Part shown: positions 29,795 to 39,706 of the stretch, piece by piece
Position numbering within the stretch: the first letter of the stretch is position 1
How the letters are laid out: each line of letters opens with the position of its first letter
From: Prochlorococcus sp. AG-402-I21
GTDB taxonomy: Bacteria > Cyanobacteriota > Cyanobacteriia > PCC-6307 > Cyanobiaceae
Length of the DNA stretch: 64,000 bases
NCBI GenBank assembly: GCA_003216955.1
Contig: QCHZ01000003.1
Location: 1-64,000, forward strand
Direction of reading: 5' to 3'
Position numbers and translations under genes: made by a program
Notes under the pieces: model-generated
Database searches by the model: none
Told to the model about the DNA's origin: nothing
What the model saw: only the letters and a program-made list of their open reading frames with translations

Positions 29795-30997
29795 ATGGGA
29801 AAGGCTAAAAAAGTTGTTTTGGCTTATTCAGGAGGTGTGGATACTAGTGTTTGTATTCCTTACTTGAAGAAAGAGTATGGAGTGGAGCATGTAATTGCTT
29901 TTGCAGCAGATCTTGGTCAAGGTGATGAGCTTGATGAAATCCAAAAAAAGGCTATCGCAGCAGGAGCTTCACAATCACTCATTGGTAATTTAGTTAAGCC
30001 TTTTATCGAAGATTTTGCTTTTCCAGCAATTAGGGCTAATGCTTTATATCAAGGTAGATATCCTCTTTCAACAGCATTAGCTAGACCATTAATTGCAAAA
30101 AAACTTGTTGAAATTGCAAGGGAATTAAATGCTGATGGAGTCGCTCACGGGTGTACGGGCAAAGGTAATGATCAAGTTCGTTTTGATGTGACAATTGGAG
30201 CTTTAGCTCCTGATCTGCAATTGCTTACCCCAGCGCGTGAATGGGGAATGAGTCGTGAAGAAACGATTGCTTATGGAGAAAAATTTGGAATAGTCCCTCC
30301 TGTAAGCAAACAAAATCCTTACTCGATTGATTTGAATCTTTTGGGAAGAAGCATAGAAGCAGGTCCTCTTGAAGATCCATTTGAGATGCCATCAGAGGAA
30401 GTTTTTGGCATCACCTCCTCTATTGATGATTCACCCAACGAGCCTGAGATTGTGGAAATTTTGTTTGAAAAGGGTTATCCAGTTGCAATTGATGGAGAAT
30501 TAATGGAGCCAGTATCCTTGATAAAAAAGGCTAATAGCCTTGCGGGAAAGCATGGTTTTGGACGTTTGGATATTATTGAAGACAGAGTAGTAGGCATTAA
30601 AAGTAGAGAAATTTATGAAACACCAGGATTGCTTTTATTAATTAAAGCCCATCAAGAAATTGAGAGTTTAACTTTACCAGCTGATTTATTAGATACTAAA
30701 TCCAGATTGGAGCGACAATGGGCTGATTTGGTTTATAAAGGTTTTTGGTTTAGTCCTCTAAAAGAATCTTTGGATGGATTTATTAATTATTCTCAAAAGC
30801 AAGTAAATGGAATAGTAAGGGTTAGGCTTTTTAAGGGTAATGCCGATGTCATTGGTCGCAAGTCAAAGGACAATAGTTTATATATTTCAGATATGTCTAC
30901 TTATGGAAGCGAGGATAAGTTTAACCACAAATCTGCTGAAGGATTTATTTATGTATGGGGATTGCCTAGTCGAATTTGGTCTTGGATAAACAAGTAA
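29795..30997 (+). CDS. argG: Argininosuccinate synthase
   Basis: ATP-dependent joining of citrulline and aspartate, the step before ArgH. 400 aa from this start. The PP-loop [10 protein letters not shown] lies near residues 9-18, then [12 protein letters not shown], [19 protein letters not shown] and the C-terminal [14 protein letters not shown] are all typical. The start is set by the AAGGAG eight bases upstream. It is convergent with rpsF. Confidence 0.97.
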   Translation: MGKAKKVVLAYSGGVDTSVCIPYLKKEYGVEHVIAFAADLGQGDELDEIQKKAIAAGASQSLIGNLVKPFIEDFAFPAIRANALYQGRYPLSTALARPLIAKKLVEIARELNADGVAHGCTGKGNDQVRFDVTIGALAPDLQLLTPAREWGMSREETIAYGEKFGIVPPVSKQNPYSIDLNLLGRSIEAGPLEDPFEMPSEEVFGITSSIDDSPNEPEIVEILFEKGYPVAIDGELMEPVSLIKKANSLAGKHGFGRLDIIEDRVVGIKSREIYETPGLLLLIKAHQEIESLTLPADLLDTKSRLERQWADLVYKGFWFSPLKESLDGFINYSQKQVNGIVRVRLFKGNADVIGRKSKDNSLYISDMSTYGSEDKFNHKSAEGFIYVWGLPSRIWSWINK

Positions 30998-31034
30998 AAT
31001 CAAGAATTTTTTGAATTTTTATATTGCTCTTTTT

Positions 31035-31514
31035 TTATTCCTTGACATCATCTTTTTTTTCGTCTTTGTCAGGTGTTTCAGGTTTGTCTTTGTCAGGTGT
31101 TTCAGGTTTGTCTTTGTCAGGTGTTTCAGGTTTTTCTTCAGTGGGTTTTATTTCTTCTTTTTGTGTTTCAGATTTCTCAGGTTCATCATCTTTAGAAGTG
31201 GATTTTGGTGTTGGTAAAGGTCCATCTTGTTTGACTGTGAGATAACGAATAACGTCCTCACTTAATCTCATTGCTTTCTCAAGGGTCGCAACTTGTTGTC
31301 CATTACCTTTATGACTTAATTGTACGTATATTCCCTCTTTATGTTTAGCAATGGGATAAGCTAGCCTTCTTTTGCCTCTCATTTGACTGTCTAGGACTTC
31401 AGTTCCTGATTTCTCAAGAATTTCACTATATTTTTTTAGATGACTCTCAACTTCTTCTTCCGGTATGTCCGGACGAAGAATGTACATAGTTTCGTAGTAA
31501 GGTTTTTCAGACAT
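31035..31514 (-). CDS. rpsF: 30S ribosomal protein S6 with repetitive acidic tail
   Basis: Residues 1-97 form a normal S6 core ([37 protein letters not shown], and the ridge around EDVIRYLTV). Residues 98-159 are an extra tail rich in Lys, Glu, Asp, Pro and Thr, with three exact copies of KPETPDKD. Bacterial S6 often has a short acidic tail (E. coli adds glutamates after translation), but a 60-residue repetitive extension is unusual. The frame runs unbroken to a normal stop, so the tail is probably translated. It is convergent with argG. Confidence 0.93.
   Translation of the reverse strand: MSEKPYYETMYILRPDIPEEEVESHLKKYSEILEKSGTEVLDSQMRGKRRLAYPIAKHKEGIYVQLSHKGNGQQVATLEKAMRLSEDVIRYLTVKQDGPLPTPKSTSKDDEPEKSETQKEEIKPTEEKPETPDKDKPETPDKDKPETPDKDEKKDDVKE
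31062..31133. repeat. 24-bp tandem repeat, three perfect copies, in the rpsF 3' end
   Basis: Units lie at 31062-31085, 31086-31109 and 31110-31133 and are identical base for base. Each codes for KPETPDKD in the S6 tail. The unit length is a multiple of three, so gain or loss of a copy keeps the frame. Perfect identity points to recent expansion. Confidence 0.95.
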
Positions 31515-31590
31515 GAATCAGATTTCCGACTAGGACTATAAGGCTCATTAAGAGCGACGGACTTTTTATCTTATACCTAAGTGGCAACTT

Positions 31591-32049
31591 TCACAATTGA
31601 ATTTTTGCTGCCTGGCTGATCCCAGGCAGATTAGGTTCATTTCCTTGTGTGCAAGACCAAACACAAAAAAGAATAACTGAAAATACACTTATTAATAATG
31701 TACTTGAGAAAGTTCTTATAATTAATGTGTTAGCAAAAGAACTAAAAATAATCTCAAAAATAAAACTTATTATAATTATCCCAATATTGATTAACAAGGA
31801 TTGCAGTGCATTAAAACGTAAAAAATAAGATACCTTACTATTTCTTACTAGTCCAATAAAAATACCCAAAAATAATAACAAATTTCCAAAAGGTATTGAT
31901 CTCTCAATTAAAATTATTGGAATTGCAGGTATTTGAATGATTTGAGTAAAAGGATATTTTATAAATAAATGATTGCCAAAAATAAGCGAATCAGACCAAG
32001 GGATCATATATAGAAGTGATCCTAATATTCTCGCTCCCAGTGAAGGCAT
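31591..32049 (-). CDS. Tic20-family membrane protein
   Basis: 152 aa with four hydrophobic segments. The start of the third carries the family hallmark SYFLRFNALQSLLINI, and the N-terminus has LGSLLYMIPWSDSLIFG. Cyanobacterial homologues (Ycf60/Tic20-like) are related to the chloroplast inner-envelope translocon channel; their role in the free-living cell is not settled. It lies 22 bp behind aroE on the same strand. Confidence 0.8.
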   Translation of the reverse strand: MPSLGARILGSLLYMIPWSDSLIFGNHLFIKYPFTQIIQIPAIPIILIERSIPFGNLLLFLGIFIGLVRNSKVSYFLRFNALQSLLINIGIIIISFIFEIIFSSFANTLIIRTFSSTLLISVFSVILFCVWSCTQGNEPNLPGISQAAKIQL

Positions 32050-32071
32050 TGTAAATACTATTTTTTTTAGA

Positions 32072-32959
32072 CTAAACCATCAAATGTTTTTCTGCAGATG
32101 ATTTCATTATCTGAACAGGTATATCATTAAAACCACTCCATAGTCTTATTGAAAATGCTCCTTGTTCGACAAGCATATCAAGACCATCAATTGTAAAACA
32201 ATTTTTTTGTTGTCCAATTTTTAACCATTTTGTTGGTCTAGGAGTATAAATCAAATCGTATAAAATAGTTTTCTTAGAGAGACAGTCCCATATCTCATTA
32301 CCAAGAGGAACATTTTCTTGTTGAATTTTTTTGCTATTCATCCCTATTGGAGTTGTATTAATAATTAAATCGGCTTCTTGTATATGTTCTGAAACATTAA
32401 ATTTTTTGTAATTAATACCTTCAATTGATATCTCTTTCTTTAATAACAAATTACTCATATTTTTTATAAAAACATTCAAAGTACTTTCGTTCCTACTAAC
32501 TATTGTTACTTTATTAATGTTTAAACTGCTTAATCCCATGACTACCGCTCTAGCGCTGCCTCCGCAACCTAATATAACCACATTTTTATCAATTAAATTG
32601 TGATCTTTTAATGGCGTCAAAAATCCTTCTACATCAGTATTAGCGCCTATCCATTGATTATTTTTTTCAGGTATAAGTGTATTAACTGCTTGGATATCAT
32701 TTGCAATTTTAGTTAATTTATTACAAGCTTTTAATACTTCTTGTTTATGAGGAATAGTGATATTTAATCCCTTGTAATCTAAATACCTTAAGGCTTGTGT
32801 GATTCTCTCTAGATTTTTGCCCTCGCATGGCATTGCCACATAACACCAATCAAGTCCCATTTCTTCATATGCTGCATTATGCATAATCGGGGATAGAGAA
32901 TGATTTACTGGTTGTCCAAGAAGTCCTACTAGATTAGTTTTTCCAGTGATAGTACTCAT
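32072..32959 (-). CDS. aroE: Shikimate dehydrogenase
   Basis: NADPH-dependent reduction of 3-dehydroshikimate in aromatic amino-acid synthesis. 295 aa from the chosen start. The substrate site NHSLSPIMHN lies near 17-26 and NITIPHKQEV carries the catalytic Lys. The NADP-binding VILGCGGSARAVVMGL and the C-terminal GLDMLVEQGAFS are present. The frame is open upstream to 33019, but those 20 residues do not look like AroE, and the ATG at 32957-32959 gives the usual N-terminus MSTITGKTNLVGLLG. It is divergent from dnaK. Confidence 0.95.
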   Translation of the reverse strand: MSTITGKTNLVGLLGQPVNHSLSPIMHNAAYEEMGLDWCYVAMPCEGKNLERITQALRYLDYKGLNITIPHKQEVLKACNKLTKIANDIQAVNTLIPEKNNQWIGANTDVEGFLTPLKDHNLIDKNVVILGCGGSARAVVMGLSSLNINKVTIVSRNESTLNVFIKNMSNLLLKKEISIEGINYKKFNVSEHIQEADLIINTTPIGMNSKKIQQENVPLGNEIWDCLSKKTILYDLIYTPRPTKWLKIGQQKNCFTIDGLDMLVEQGAFSIRLWSGFNDIPVQIMKSSAEKHLMV

Positions 32960-33008
32960 TTTTGATGATGTTGATTCAAAATGGATAAGAGACTGTTCGG
33001 GAACCACG

Positions 33009-33038
33009 CCTCGCCTCAAATAGGTTTATTTGACGAGG
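33009..33038 (+). promoter_or_regulatory. Hairpin in the dnaK leader
   Basis: Arms CCTCG + TCAAATA (33009-33022, with a 2-nt bulge) pair with TATTTGA + CGAGG (33027-33038) around a GGTT loop, giving 12 pairs. It lies 40 bp before the dnaK ATG. It is not the CIRCE element of HrcA-regulated heat-shock operons. It could be an RNA structure in the 5' leader or an operator. Confidence 0.4.
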
Positions 33039-33060
33039 ATGTTAGCTAAAGAAAGAAATT

Positions 33061-33067
33061 AAAGGAG
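33061..33067 (+). promoter_or_regulatory. Strong Shine-Dalgarno of dnaK (AAAGGAG)
   Basis: It lies ten bases before the ATG at 33078 and fixes that start. Together with argG it is one of the few strong sites in the window, which fits a highly translated chaperone. Confidence 0.85.
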
Positions 33068-33077
33068 CTACTCACTC

Positions 33078-34970
33078 ATGGGGAAGGTTGTCGGAATCGA
33101 TCTAGGTACTACAAATAGTTGTGTTGCTGTTATGGAAGGCGGTAAGCCTACAGTAATAGCAAATGCTGAAGGATTTAGAACAACTCCATCTGTCGTTGCT
33201 TATACAAAGAATCAAGATCAATTGGTTGGGCAAATTGCTAAGCGCCAAGCGGTGATGAATCCAGAAAATACTTTTTATTCTTCAAAGAGATTTGTTGGTC
33301 GTAGAGTTGATGAAGTAAATGATGAATCTAAGGAAGTTAGCTACGGAGTTGAAAAAGCAGGGTCCAACGTTAAATTAAAATGCCCAATACTGGATAAGCA
33401 GTTTTCTCCTGAAGAAGTTAGTGCTCAAGTTTTAAGAAAACTTTCTGATGATGCAGGTAAATATTTAGGTGAAACAGTCACTCAAGCAGTTATTACAGTT
33501 CCTGCATACTTCAATGATTCTCAAAGACAAGCCACAAAAGACGCAGGAAAGATTGCCGGCTTAGAAGTTCTCAGGATTATTAATGAGCCTACAGCTGCTG
33601 CTTTAGCCTATGGATTAGATAAAAAAAGTAATGAAAGGATATTAGTTTTTGATTTGGGTGGAGGTACTTTTGACGTATCTGTTCTAGAAGTTGGTGATGG
33701 AGTATTTGAAGTTCTCTCTACATCTGGAGACACTCATTTAGGTGGAGATGATTTTGATCGTGTGATTGTTGATCATTTGGCTTCGACTTTCAAGGGGAAT
33801 GAAGGTATTGATTTACGGCAAGATAAGCAAGCACTTCAACGTTTAACTGAAGCTGCTGAAAAAGCCAAGATTGAATTATCAAATGCTACTCAAAGTGAAA
33901 TAAATCTTCCATTTATTACAGCTACTCCCGAAGGCCCTAAACATCTTGATTTGACTCTTACAAGAGGAAAGTTTGAAGAGCTTGCTTCAAACCTTATTGA
34001 TCGTTGTAGGGTCCCTGTAGAACAAGCATTGAAAGATGCAAAATTATCTACAGGTGAAATAGATGAAATTGTAATGGTTGGTGGATCTACCCGAATGCCA
34101 GCAGTAAAGGAGTTAGTTAAAAGAGTAACTACTAAGGATCCAAACCAAACAGTTAATCCTGACGAAGTAGTAGCCGTTGGAGCAGCTATTCAAGGAGGAG
34201 TTCTTGCTGGAGAAGTTAAAGATATTTTGCTACTTGATGTAACTCCCTTATCTCTTGGGGTTGAGACTTTGGGTGGTGTGATGACAAAAATGATTTCTAG
34301 AAACACTACTGTTCCCACTAAAAAAGCTGAAACTTATTCAACTGCAGTTGATGGCCAAACGAATGTAGAAATTCACGTTTTACAAGGTGAACGTGAGATG
34401 GCTTCTGATAATAAAAGTTTGGGAACTTTCCGTTTAGATGGAATTCCTCCTGCTCCTCGAGGTGTGCCGCAAATTGAAGTAACTTTTGATATTGATGCTA
34501 ATGGAATACTAAGTGTTAATGCAAAAGATAAAGGCAGTGGTAAAGAGCAAAGTATCTCTATAACGGGTGCATCCACCTTGTCCGATAATGAAGTTGATAA
34601 GATGGTTAAAGACGCAGAAATGAATGCTTCTGCTGATAAAGAAAAGCGTGAAAAAATTGATATTAAAAATCAAGCTGAAACCCTTGTTTATCAGGCTGAA
34701 AAACAAATAAGTGAGCTTGGCGATAAAGTTGACGAAGCAGCAAAAGCAAAAGTTGAAGAGAAACGCGTCAAGTTGAAAGAGGCAACTGATAAAGATGACT
34801 ATGAAAGTATGAAGTCTTTAGTTGAGGAGCTTCAACAAGAATTGTATTCCTTAGGAGCTTCTGTATATCAACAAGCAAATGCTGCCTCACAAGCTGCTGA
34901 TGATTCCAATACTGATAGTAAAGATGATGGGGATGACGTTATTGATGCTGACTTTACCGAGACAAAATAA
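33078..34970 (+). CDS. dnaK: Molecular chaperone DnaK (Hsp70)
   Basis: ATP-dependent chaperone, 630 aa. The ATPase domain starts [18 protein letters not shown], with [16 protein letters not shown] in the middle and [11 protein letters not shown] before the linker [19 protein letters not shown]. The substrate-binding domain follows, then a lid ending in [15 protein letters not shown]. Cyanobacteria have several DnaK proteins. The regular length and acidic C-terminus fit the main heat-inducible DnaK2-type, but that is inference. No dnaJ or grpE is beside it. Confidence 0.97.
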   Translation: MGKVVGIDLGTTNSCVAVMEGGKPTVIANAEGFRTTPSVVAYTKNQDQLVGQIAKRQAVMNPENTFYSSKRFVGRRVDEVNDESKEVSYGVEKAGSNVKLKCPILDKQFSPEEVSAQVLRKLSDDAGKYLGETVTQAVITVPAYFNDSQRQATKDAGKIAGLEVLRIINEPTAAALAYGLDKKSNERILVFDLGGGTFDVSVLEVGDGVFEVLSTSGDTHLGGDDFDRVIVDHLASTFKGNEGIDLRQDKQALQRLTEAAEKAKIELSNATQSEINLPFITATPEGPKHLDLTLTRGKFEELASNLIDRCRVPVEQALKDAKLSTGEIDEIVMVGGSTRMPAVKELVKRVTTKDPNQTVNPDEVVAVGAAIQGGVLAGEVKDILLLDVTPLSLGVETLGGVMTKMISRNTTVPTKKAETYSTAVDGQTNVEIHVLQGEREMASDNKSLGTFRLDGIPPAPRGVPQIEVTFDIDANGILSVNAKDKGSGKEQSISITGASTLSDNEVDKMVKDAEMNASADKEKREKIDIKNQAETLVYQAEKQISELGDKVDEAAKAKVEEKRVKLKEATDKDDYESMKSLVEELQQELYSLGASVYQQANAASQAADDSNTDSKDDGDDVIDADFTETK

Positions 34971-34988
34971 ATAGATATTGCTAACTAA

Positions 34989-36101
34989 TTATTGCCCCTC
35001 TATTGTGAGTCCAACCCACTCGGCGCATGCAGGAGCTAACAAAATTCCATTTCTGTAGTGACCTGTATTAATTAATAAACCGGGTTCTAATTGTCTTAAT
35101 AAAGGGGCTGGTTCGTTGATTGGCTTCGCTCTGACTCCACTCCACTCATGGCTGATTTTTGCATTCGACAGCCATTTTGGAGCAGTATTGTTCATTTTTA
35201 ACATTTCTTGTTTATCAAGCAAGCTTGGTTTAGTTCCTCTTTCTAAAGTTGCTCCTATAAGCATATGATTAGGATCATGATGTATAAAGTTTACAGATTG
35301 AAAATTTAATATCGCAGGCCATTCTTTCCAATTTGAAATTCTTTTTTTAAATTCTAATTCAATAACTTGTCCTAATATTGGTTCTAAAAGTATTTCATGA
35401 CCTAATGCTTTTAATAATTTTTGAGTATTTAATGCAGAACAAATTACGATATAATTTTGACTAATAGATTGTTTATTTTCGAGAACGATATTCCAGCTTT
35501 TATTATATAAATTACTATTCTTAGTTATTCTACAAACTTTTTTGTCGATTTTATTTATATTGATTTGGTCAAGACTTTGCATGAACGACTTTATTAATTC
35601 TATTGGATTTAATCGACCATCTTCATGAGATATTAATCCCCCTATTAATCTTGTTTCAAATATAGAATTCCAGAAATCTAAAGAATTATGATCTAAAAGC
35701 TCAATTCCATAATTTTTTTTATTATTACTTAAATCAATCATAGATTGATATTCTTTTTCTGAATTTGCTAATTTTATTAATGGTTTTTCAAATATAAAGT
35801 TTGACTCAGGATATTTTATTTCAGTAAGCCATTCTTTCCACAATTTCATACTTTTATTTCTTAGTAAAAAAGCTCTTCCCTTTGATCTTTTGTAGACATT
35901 TCCCATGAGAACACCCAAACTCGCTTGAGTTCCATTTTTTGGACTTAAATTATTGATTGCTGAGTTTACTGTTGGGTCGATTAAATTAACTTTATAACCT
36001 TTTTTTCCAAGGTGAAATGCAGTTGTAATTCCTGCTATTCCACTACCAATAACTGAGATTTCTATTTGCTTTTTTTCTGCTTTTTGGCTATTCATTTGCA
36101 T
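34989..36101 (-). CDS. FAD-dependent amino-acid oxidase/dehydrogenase (DadA/ThiO-like)
   Basis: 370 aa of the DAO superfamily. The FAD-binding Rossmann motif ISVIGSGIAGITTAFHLGKKGYKVNLID is near the N-terminus (GSGIAG about 18-23). C-terminal parts with SHEWSGVRAKPINEPAPLL and INTGHYRNGILLAPA are typical of glycine oxidase (ThiO) and D-amino-acid dehydrogenase. These motifs do not separate the two, and no thiamine gene is adjacent, so the substrate is open. A second in-frame ATG lies two codons into the frame. It converges with dnaK and is divergent from purU. Confidence 0.8.
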   Translation of the reverse strand: MQMNSQKAEKKQIEISVIGSGIAGITTAFHLGKKGYKVNLIDPTVNSAINNLSPKNGTQASLGVLMGNVYKRSKGRAFLLRNKSMKLWKEWLTEIKYPESNFIFEKPLIKLANSEKEYQSMIDLSNNKKNYGIELLDHNSLDFWNSIFETRLIGGLISHEDGRLNPIELIKSFMQSLDQININKIDKKVCRITKNSNLYNKSWNIVLENKQSISQNYIVICSALNTQKLLKALGHEILLEPILGQVIELEFKKRISNWKEWPAILNFQSVNFIHHDPNHMLIGATLERGTKPSLLDKQEMLKMNNTAPKWLSNAKISHEWSGVRAKPINEPAPLLRQLEPGLLINTGHYRNGILLAPACAEWVGLTIEGQ

Positions 36102-36175
36102 AGATGCTATGAAATTTGCTTGTTAATTTTCAATGAGTGGTCTAAAAAAGAGAATAGTTTAAGGATATAGCTGTA

Positions 36176-37030
36176 GTGAGCAACAAAACAGTTATCTTGC
36201 AGTTCATTTGTCCTGATAAGCCAGGACTTGTAAGTCATTTGGCAAGTTGGATAGCAAGTAAAAATGGCAATATTAGACATGCTGATCACCATACAGATGC
36301 AGATGCAAAATTGTTTCTCAGTCGAATTGAGTGGGATTTAGATGGATTTCGGCTTGATAAAAACGAAATCAAATCTGAGGTAATTTTACTTGAGCAACGA
36401 TTGAATGGAACAGCCCTATTGAGCTTCTCTGATGATTTCCCTAATGTTGCAATCTTTGTTAGCAAGCAGAGTCATTGCTTAGTCGATCTTTTATGGAGAG
36501 TTAAGGCAGGTGAATTATGTATGAATGTCCCTTTAGTTATCTCAAATCATTTAGATTTAGAGGAAATTTGCTCAAGTTTTTCGATTCCTTTTAAGCTTAT
36601 AGAAATAAATAAAAATAATAAAATAGAAACTGAAAGTAAAATTTTAGATTTACTAATTGACTACAAAATTGATTTAGGGGTATTGGCTAAATATATGCAA
36701 ATTTTAAGTAGCTCATTTTTAGAGAAGTTTCCTCATCTGATCAATATTCATCATTCTTTTCTCCCTGCTTTTAAAGGTGCTCAACCATATCATCAAGCTT
36801 GGGAAAGAGGGGTAAAATTGATTGGTGCAACAGCGCATTATGTTACTAAGGATCTTGATGCTGGTCCCATAATCGAACAGACTATATCTAATGTGAGTCA
36901 TCGTGATGAAGTCTCAGATTTAATAAGAAAGGGTAGAGATTTGGAGCGAGTTGCTTTAGCAAGAGCTTTAAGATTGCATTTAAGAAGACAAGTTATTGTC
37001 TATAGAGGAAGAACGGCTGTATTTACATGA
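36176..37030 (+). CDS. purU: Formyltetrahydrofolate deformylase
   Basis: Hydrolyses 10-formyl-THF to THF and formate, balancing one-carbon pools. 284 aa. An ACT-like domain is at the N-terminus (FICPDKPGLVSHLASWIASKNGNI), and a formyltransferase fold is at the C-terminus with NIHHSFLPAFKGAQPYHQA and TAHYVTKDLDAGPIIEQ, which supply the catalytic His and Asp. The start is GTG 36176 with AAGGA ten bases upstream. Its last four bases (ATGA) hold the start of the next gene, so the two are coupled. PurF and PurL are also in this window. Confidence 0.94.
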   Translation: MSNKTVILQFICPDKPGLVSHLASWIASKNGNIRHADHHTDADAKLFLSRIEWDLDGFRLDKNEIKSEVILLEQRLNGTALLSFSDDFPNVAIFVSKQSHCLVDLLWRVKAGELCMNVPLVISNHLDLEEICSSFSIPFKLIEINKNNKIETESKILDLLIDYKIDLGVLAKYMQILSSSFLEKFPHLINIHHSFLPAFKGAQPYHQAWERGVKLIGATAHYVTKDLDAGPIIEQTISNVSHRDEVSDLIRKGRDLERVALARALRLHLRRQVIVYRGRTAVFT

Positions 37031-38346
37031 TTAATAATGCTTATTTTCTAAATTTAAAGAATAATTTTTCAGACAATATTGGCTGTAGTTGTTTTCAGTT
37101 AGGTGTATTTTGTTTGCCGTCCAGTGCGTTAATTTCTTATGCATTTTTGTTTGTAGCTCTCGTTGATGGAAGTCTGAAAAGAAGGGATCTCTATTTGAGG
37201 GAATATTGGAATTATCCGTTACTGTTAGCAACTTTTTTGATGATAATTGGTTGTTTTCGTTCTCATACCGGCTGGCTAGCTTGGCTTGGCCTTTTTAATT
37301 GGTTGCCGTTCTTCTTGTGTTTTTGGGGGTTACAACCATATTTGTTAACTCCTCAAAGCAGAAAAAAATGTGCTTCTTGGCTTGTATTAGGCAGTCTTCC
37401 TGTTTTGTTAACAGGTTTTGGTCAGTTATGGCTTGGATGGGAGGGGCCTTGGCAGATATTTGATGGTTTAATAATTTGGTTTATTAGTCCAGGAGGAGAG
37501 CCTTTAGGTCGGTTGTCTGGATTGTTCGATTACGCAAATATTGCCGCGGCATGGCTATCGGGTGTATGGCCATTCTGTATGGCATCCGTTCTGCATCCTT
37601 TTATTGTTGGAAGAAACCGAGTTATTCCCTTTGCTCTTTTACTTGCTTTTGTTTCAGCAATGATTTTGACTGATTCTCGAAACGCATGGGGTGCAATTTT
37701 TTTAGGTTTACCATTAGTTTTTGGTTCAGCATCCTGGAGCTGGTTAATACCTTTAATACTTATTTGCTTTCTTCCGGTGATTATTGCAGTTTTACCAGTT
37801 TTTGATTTTGGAATTCAACAATTTGCAAGGAGTATTGTTCCTGATTCTATTTGGATGAGACTAAATGATATGCAATATGTTGATACCAGACCTTTTGAAG
37901 CAACACGTATTGGTCAATGGGAAATAGGATTGAATTTAATTGTTGAAAAACCATGGTTGGGTTGGGGGGCAGCAGCTTTTTCAATTCTTTATCCTTTAAA
38001 GACAGGTTTATCTCATGGTCACTCTCATAATTTGCCTTTAGAATTAGCAATTAGCCATGGTATATTAGTCTCTTTATTGATAAATATATTTGTGTTTAGT
38101 TTATTATTAATATCTTCTTTTTATAGAATATTTCACAATTTAAATCTTCAAAAAAATATCATAGTTGATCGAGCTTGGTGGACCTCTACTTTAATTCTTA
38201 TTTGTTTTCATGCGACAGATATGCCATTATTTGATAGCAGAATAAATATGTTATGTTGGATATTATTGATAGGTCTTAGATGCATGATCTATAATGCTAA
38301 AAGTTATAATATTCCATTAAAAAAATTTAATACAGTTTTATATTAA
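37027..38346 (+). CDS. O-antigen ligase / IctB-like polytopic membrane protein
   Basis: 439 aa with about ten or more hydrophobic segments. The loop near residues 280-340 contains TRIGQWEIGLNLIVEKPWLGWGAAAFSILYP followed by HGHSHNLPLELAISHG, the arrangement of the Wzy_C domain in O-antigen ligases and in cyanobacterial IctB proteins. IctB was once proposed as a bicarbonate transporter, but family membership favours polysaccharide ligation. Either reading is possible. It overlaps purU by four bases and runs nine bases into the 3' end of the convergent ClC gene. Confidence 0.7.
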   Translation: MINNAYFLNLKNNFSDNIGCSCFQLGVFCLPSSALISYAFLFVALVDGSLKRRDLYLREYWNYPLLLATFLMIIGCFRSHTGWLAWLGLFNWLPFFLCFWGLQPYLLTPQSRKKCASWLVLGSLPVLLTGFGQLWLGWEGPWQIFDGLIIWFISPGGEPLGRLSGLFDYANIAAAWLSGVWPFCMASVLHPFIVGRNRVIPFALLLAFVSAMILTDSRNAWGAIFLGLPLVFGSASWSWLIPLILICFLPVIIAVLPVFDFGIQQFARSIVPDSIWMRLNDMQYVDTRPFEATRIGQWEIGLNLIVEKPWLGWGAAAFSILYPLKTGLSHGHSHNLPLELAISHGILVSLLINIFVFSLLLISSFYRIFHNLNLQKNIIVDRAWWTSTLILICFHATDMPLFDSRINMLCWILLIGLRCMIYNAKSYNIPLKKFNTVLY

Positions 38347-39696
38347 TTCTCCTTCTTCAATTGTAATTTGTCTTTCATAAATTGAATGTTCGTTAAATAT
38401 TCTGGCAGTTAAAAAGCTAGCTATACATGTAATCAAGAGTGGTTTAAGAATTAAAAGATTTTTAGTTAGCGCGAAGGCTAAAAACATTGCTGTTAAGGGT
38501 GTTCTTGAGCATCCAGCTACGAATCCTCCCATTCCTGCAAAAATATATGTTGTTGGTACATGGCCGGTTAATGCTTCTACTCCTATACCGCTTGCTAATC
38601 CTATTGCTCCTCCTAGAGTGAGCATTGGATAAAATAAGCCACCTGGAGCTCCTGAGGCGGCTGCCAAACCAGAAGCAAAAAATAAAACAAAAAATATACT
38701 TATTGCGAGCGTAAAACTACTGCTTTCATTAACAATAATTTTTTGTAAGCCTTCGATATTATGAAAATTTTCTGGAATTATTGAATACATTGAACCAAGT
38801 AATAATCCAGATAAACTCATTCTTTGAATAGTTTTATTTTTAAACAATTTGTTTCCTAGAACTTGCATTTTTAAAACATATTGACAATACATTTCTGCTA
38901 AGAATCCAAGTAATATTCCTAAAACTATAAGGTATAAAAAATCTATTGGAAAGAATTTGATTACTGGTGTATATGCTCTCTCTAATTGAAAACCTAAATT
39001 ATTAACAAATCCACCAGCCTTTTGATCTAGCCCAATCGCTTGCAGAATATCAGCACAACTATCAGCCCAGAATGTTGTGATAACTACTAGTAAGAGGACT
39101 ACTGGTCTGGCTGAATTAAGAAGTTCCTCGATTGCATAGATAAAGCCTCCAATAGGCGCACTAAAAATTGCTGCAATTCCAGCCCCTCCTCCCGCTGCAA
39201 CTATAACTCTGCGAAATGAAATAGGTGCTTTTAACCATTTTGCCATTTTCCATGCAACAGATCCCCCCATTTGTACTGCTGGGCCTTCTGGCCCTAGAGG
39301 GAATCCACTCCCGATAGCAATTATTCCAGCAAATAGTTTTATGATTCCAACTCTTAATCCCATAGGGACTGGCTTATGGCGAAGAAATGCAATGATGTGA
39401 CTAACTCCTGCTCCTTTTGCTGCAGGTGCAAAATTTTGTATGAGCGATCCAGCAATCAATCCTCCTAATGCTCCTAAGAGTGGTAAAACTATCCATCTAG
39501 GTATATATCCAAGAAGATTTGATCGATAATCTTCTAATGCATGAATTCCAGTTTTAAATAATATTCCCGTTAATGCTGCTCCCAATCCTGTAAGGATTAG
39601 AGCAAGAATTACATTTAGCCATTTTTTCTGAAGAAGTTTATTGATGCTCTCACTTGATTTTTTTTTAATGGGATTTTGACTTTGACTTTTGATCAT
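38338..39696 (-). CDS. ClC-family chloride channel/antiporter
   Basis: 452 aa, many membrane segments. Selectivity motifs are visible: GSGFPLGPEGPAVQMGG contains GxEGP with the gating Glu, but Pro stands where most ClCs have Arg or Lys. FSAPIGGFIYAIEEL has the Glu pair typical of Cl-/H+ exchangers. GAPGGLFYPMLTLGGAIG is the C-terminal pore loop. There are no CBS domains. The proton-Glu suggests an antiporter rather than a channel. acnB ends 11 bp upstream on the same strand. Confidence 0.88.
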   Translation of the reverse strand: MIKSQSQNPIKKKSSESINKLLQKKWLNVILALILTGLGAALTGILFKTGIHALEDYRSNLLGYIPRWIVLPLLGALGGLIAGSLIQNFAPAAKGAGVSHIIAFLRHKPVPMGLRVGIIKLFAGIIAIGSGFPLGPEGPAVQMGGSVAWKMAKWLKAPISFRRVIVAAGGGAGIAAIFSAPIGGFIYAIEELLNSARPVVLLLVVITTFWADSCADILQAIGLDQKAGGFVNNLGFQLERAYTPVIKFFPIDFLYLIVLGILLGFLAEMYCQYVLKMQVLGNKLFKNKTIQRMSLSGLLLGSMYSIIPENFHNIEGLQKIIVNESSSFTLAISIFFVLFFASGLAAASGAPGGLFYPMLTLGGAIGLASGIGVEALTGHVPTTYIFAGMGGFVAGCSRTPLTAMFLAFALTKNLLILKPLLITCIASFLTARIFNEHSIYERQITIEEGELI

Positions 39697-39706
39697 TTAG
39701 CTGAAT

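Noticed and set aside
31011-31245. Rightward frames with repeated hydrophobic FVRCFRFV- or SGVSGLSL-like units
   Set aside because: They are opposite-strand readings of the 24-bp repeat in rpsF, and the periodicity comes from that repeat.
36107-36292. A 61-codon leftward frame over the purU start
   Set aside because: It is antisense to the ACT domain of purU, has no family resemblance and no ribosome-binding site.
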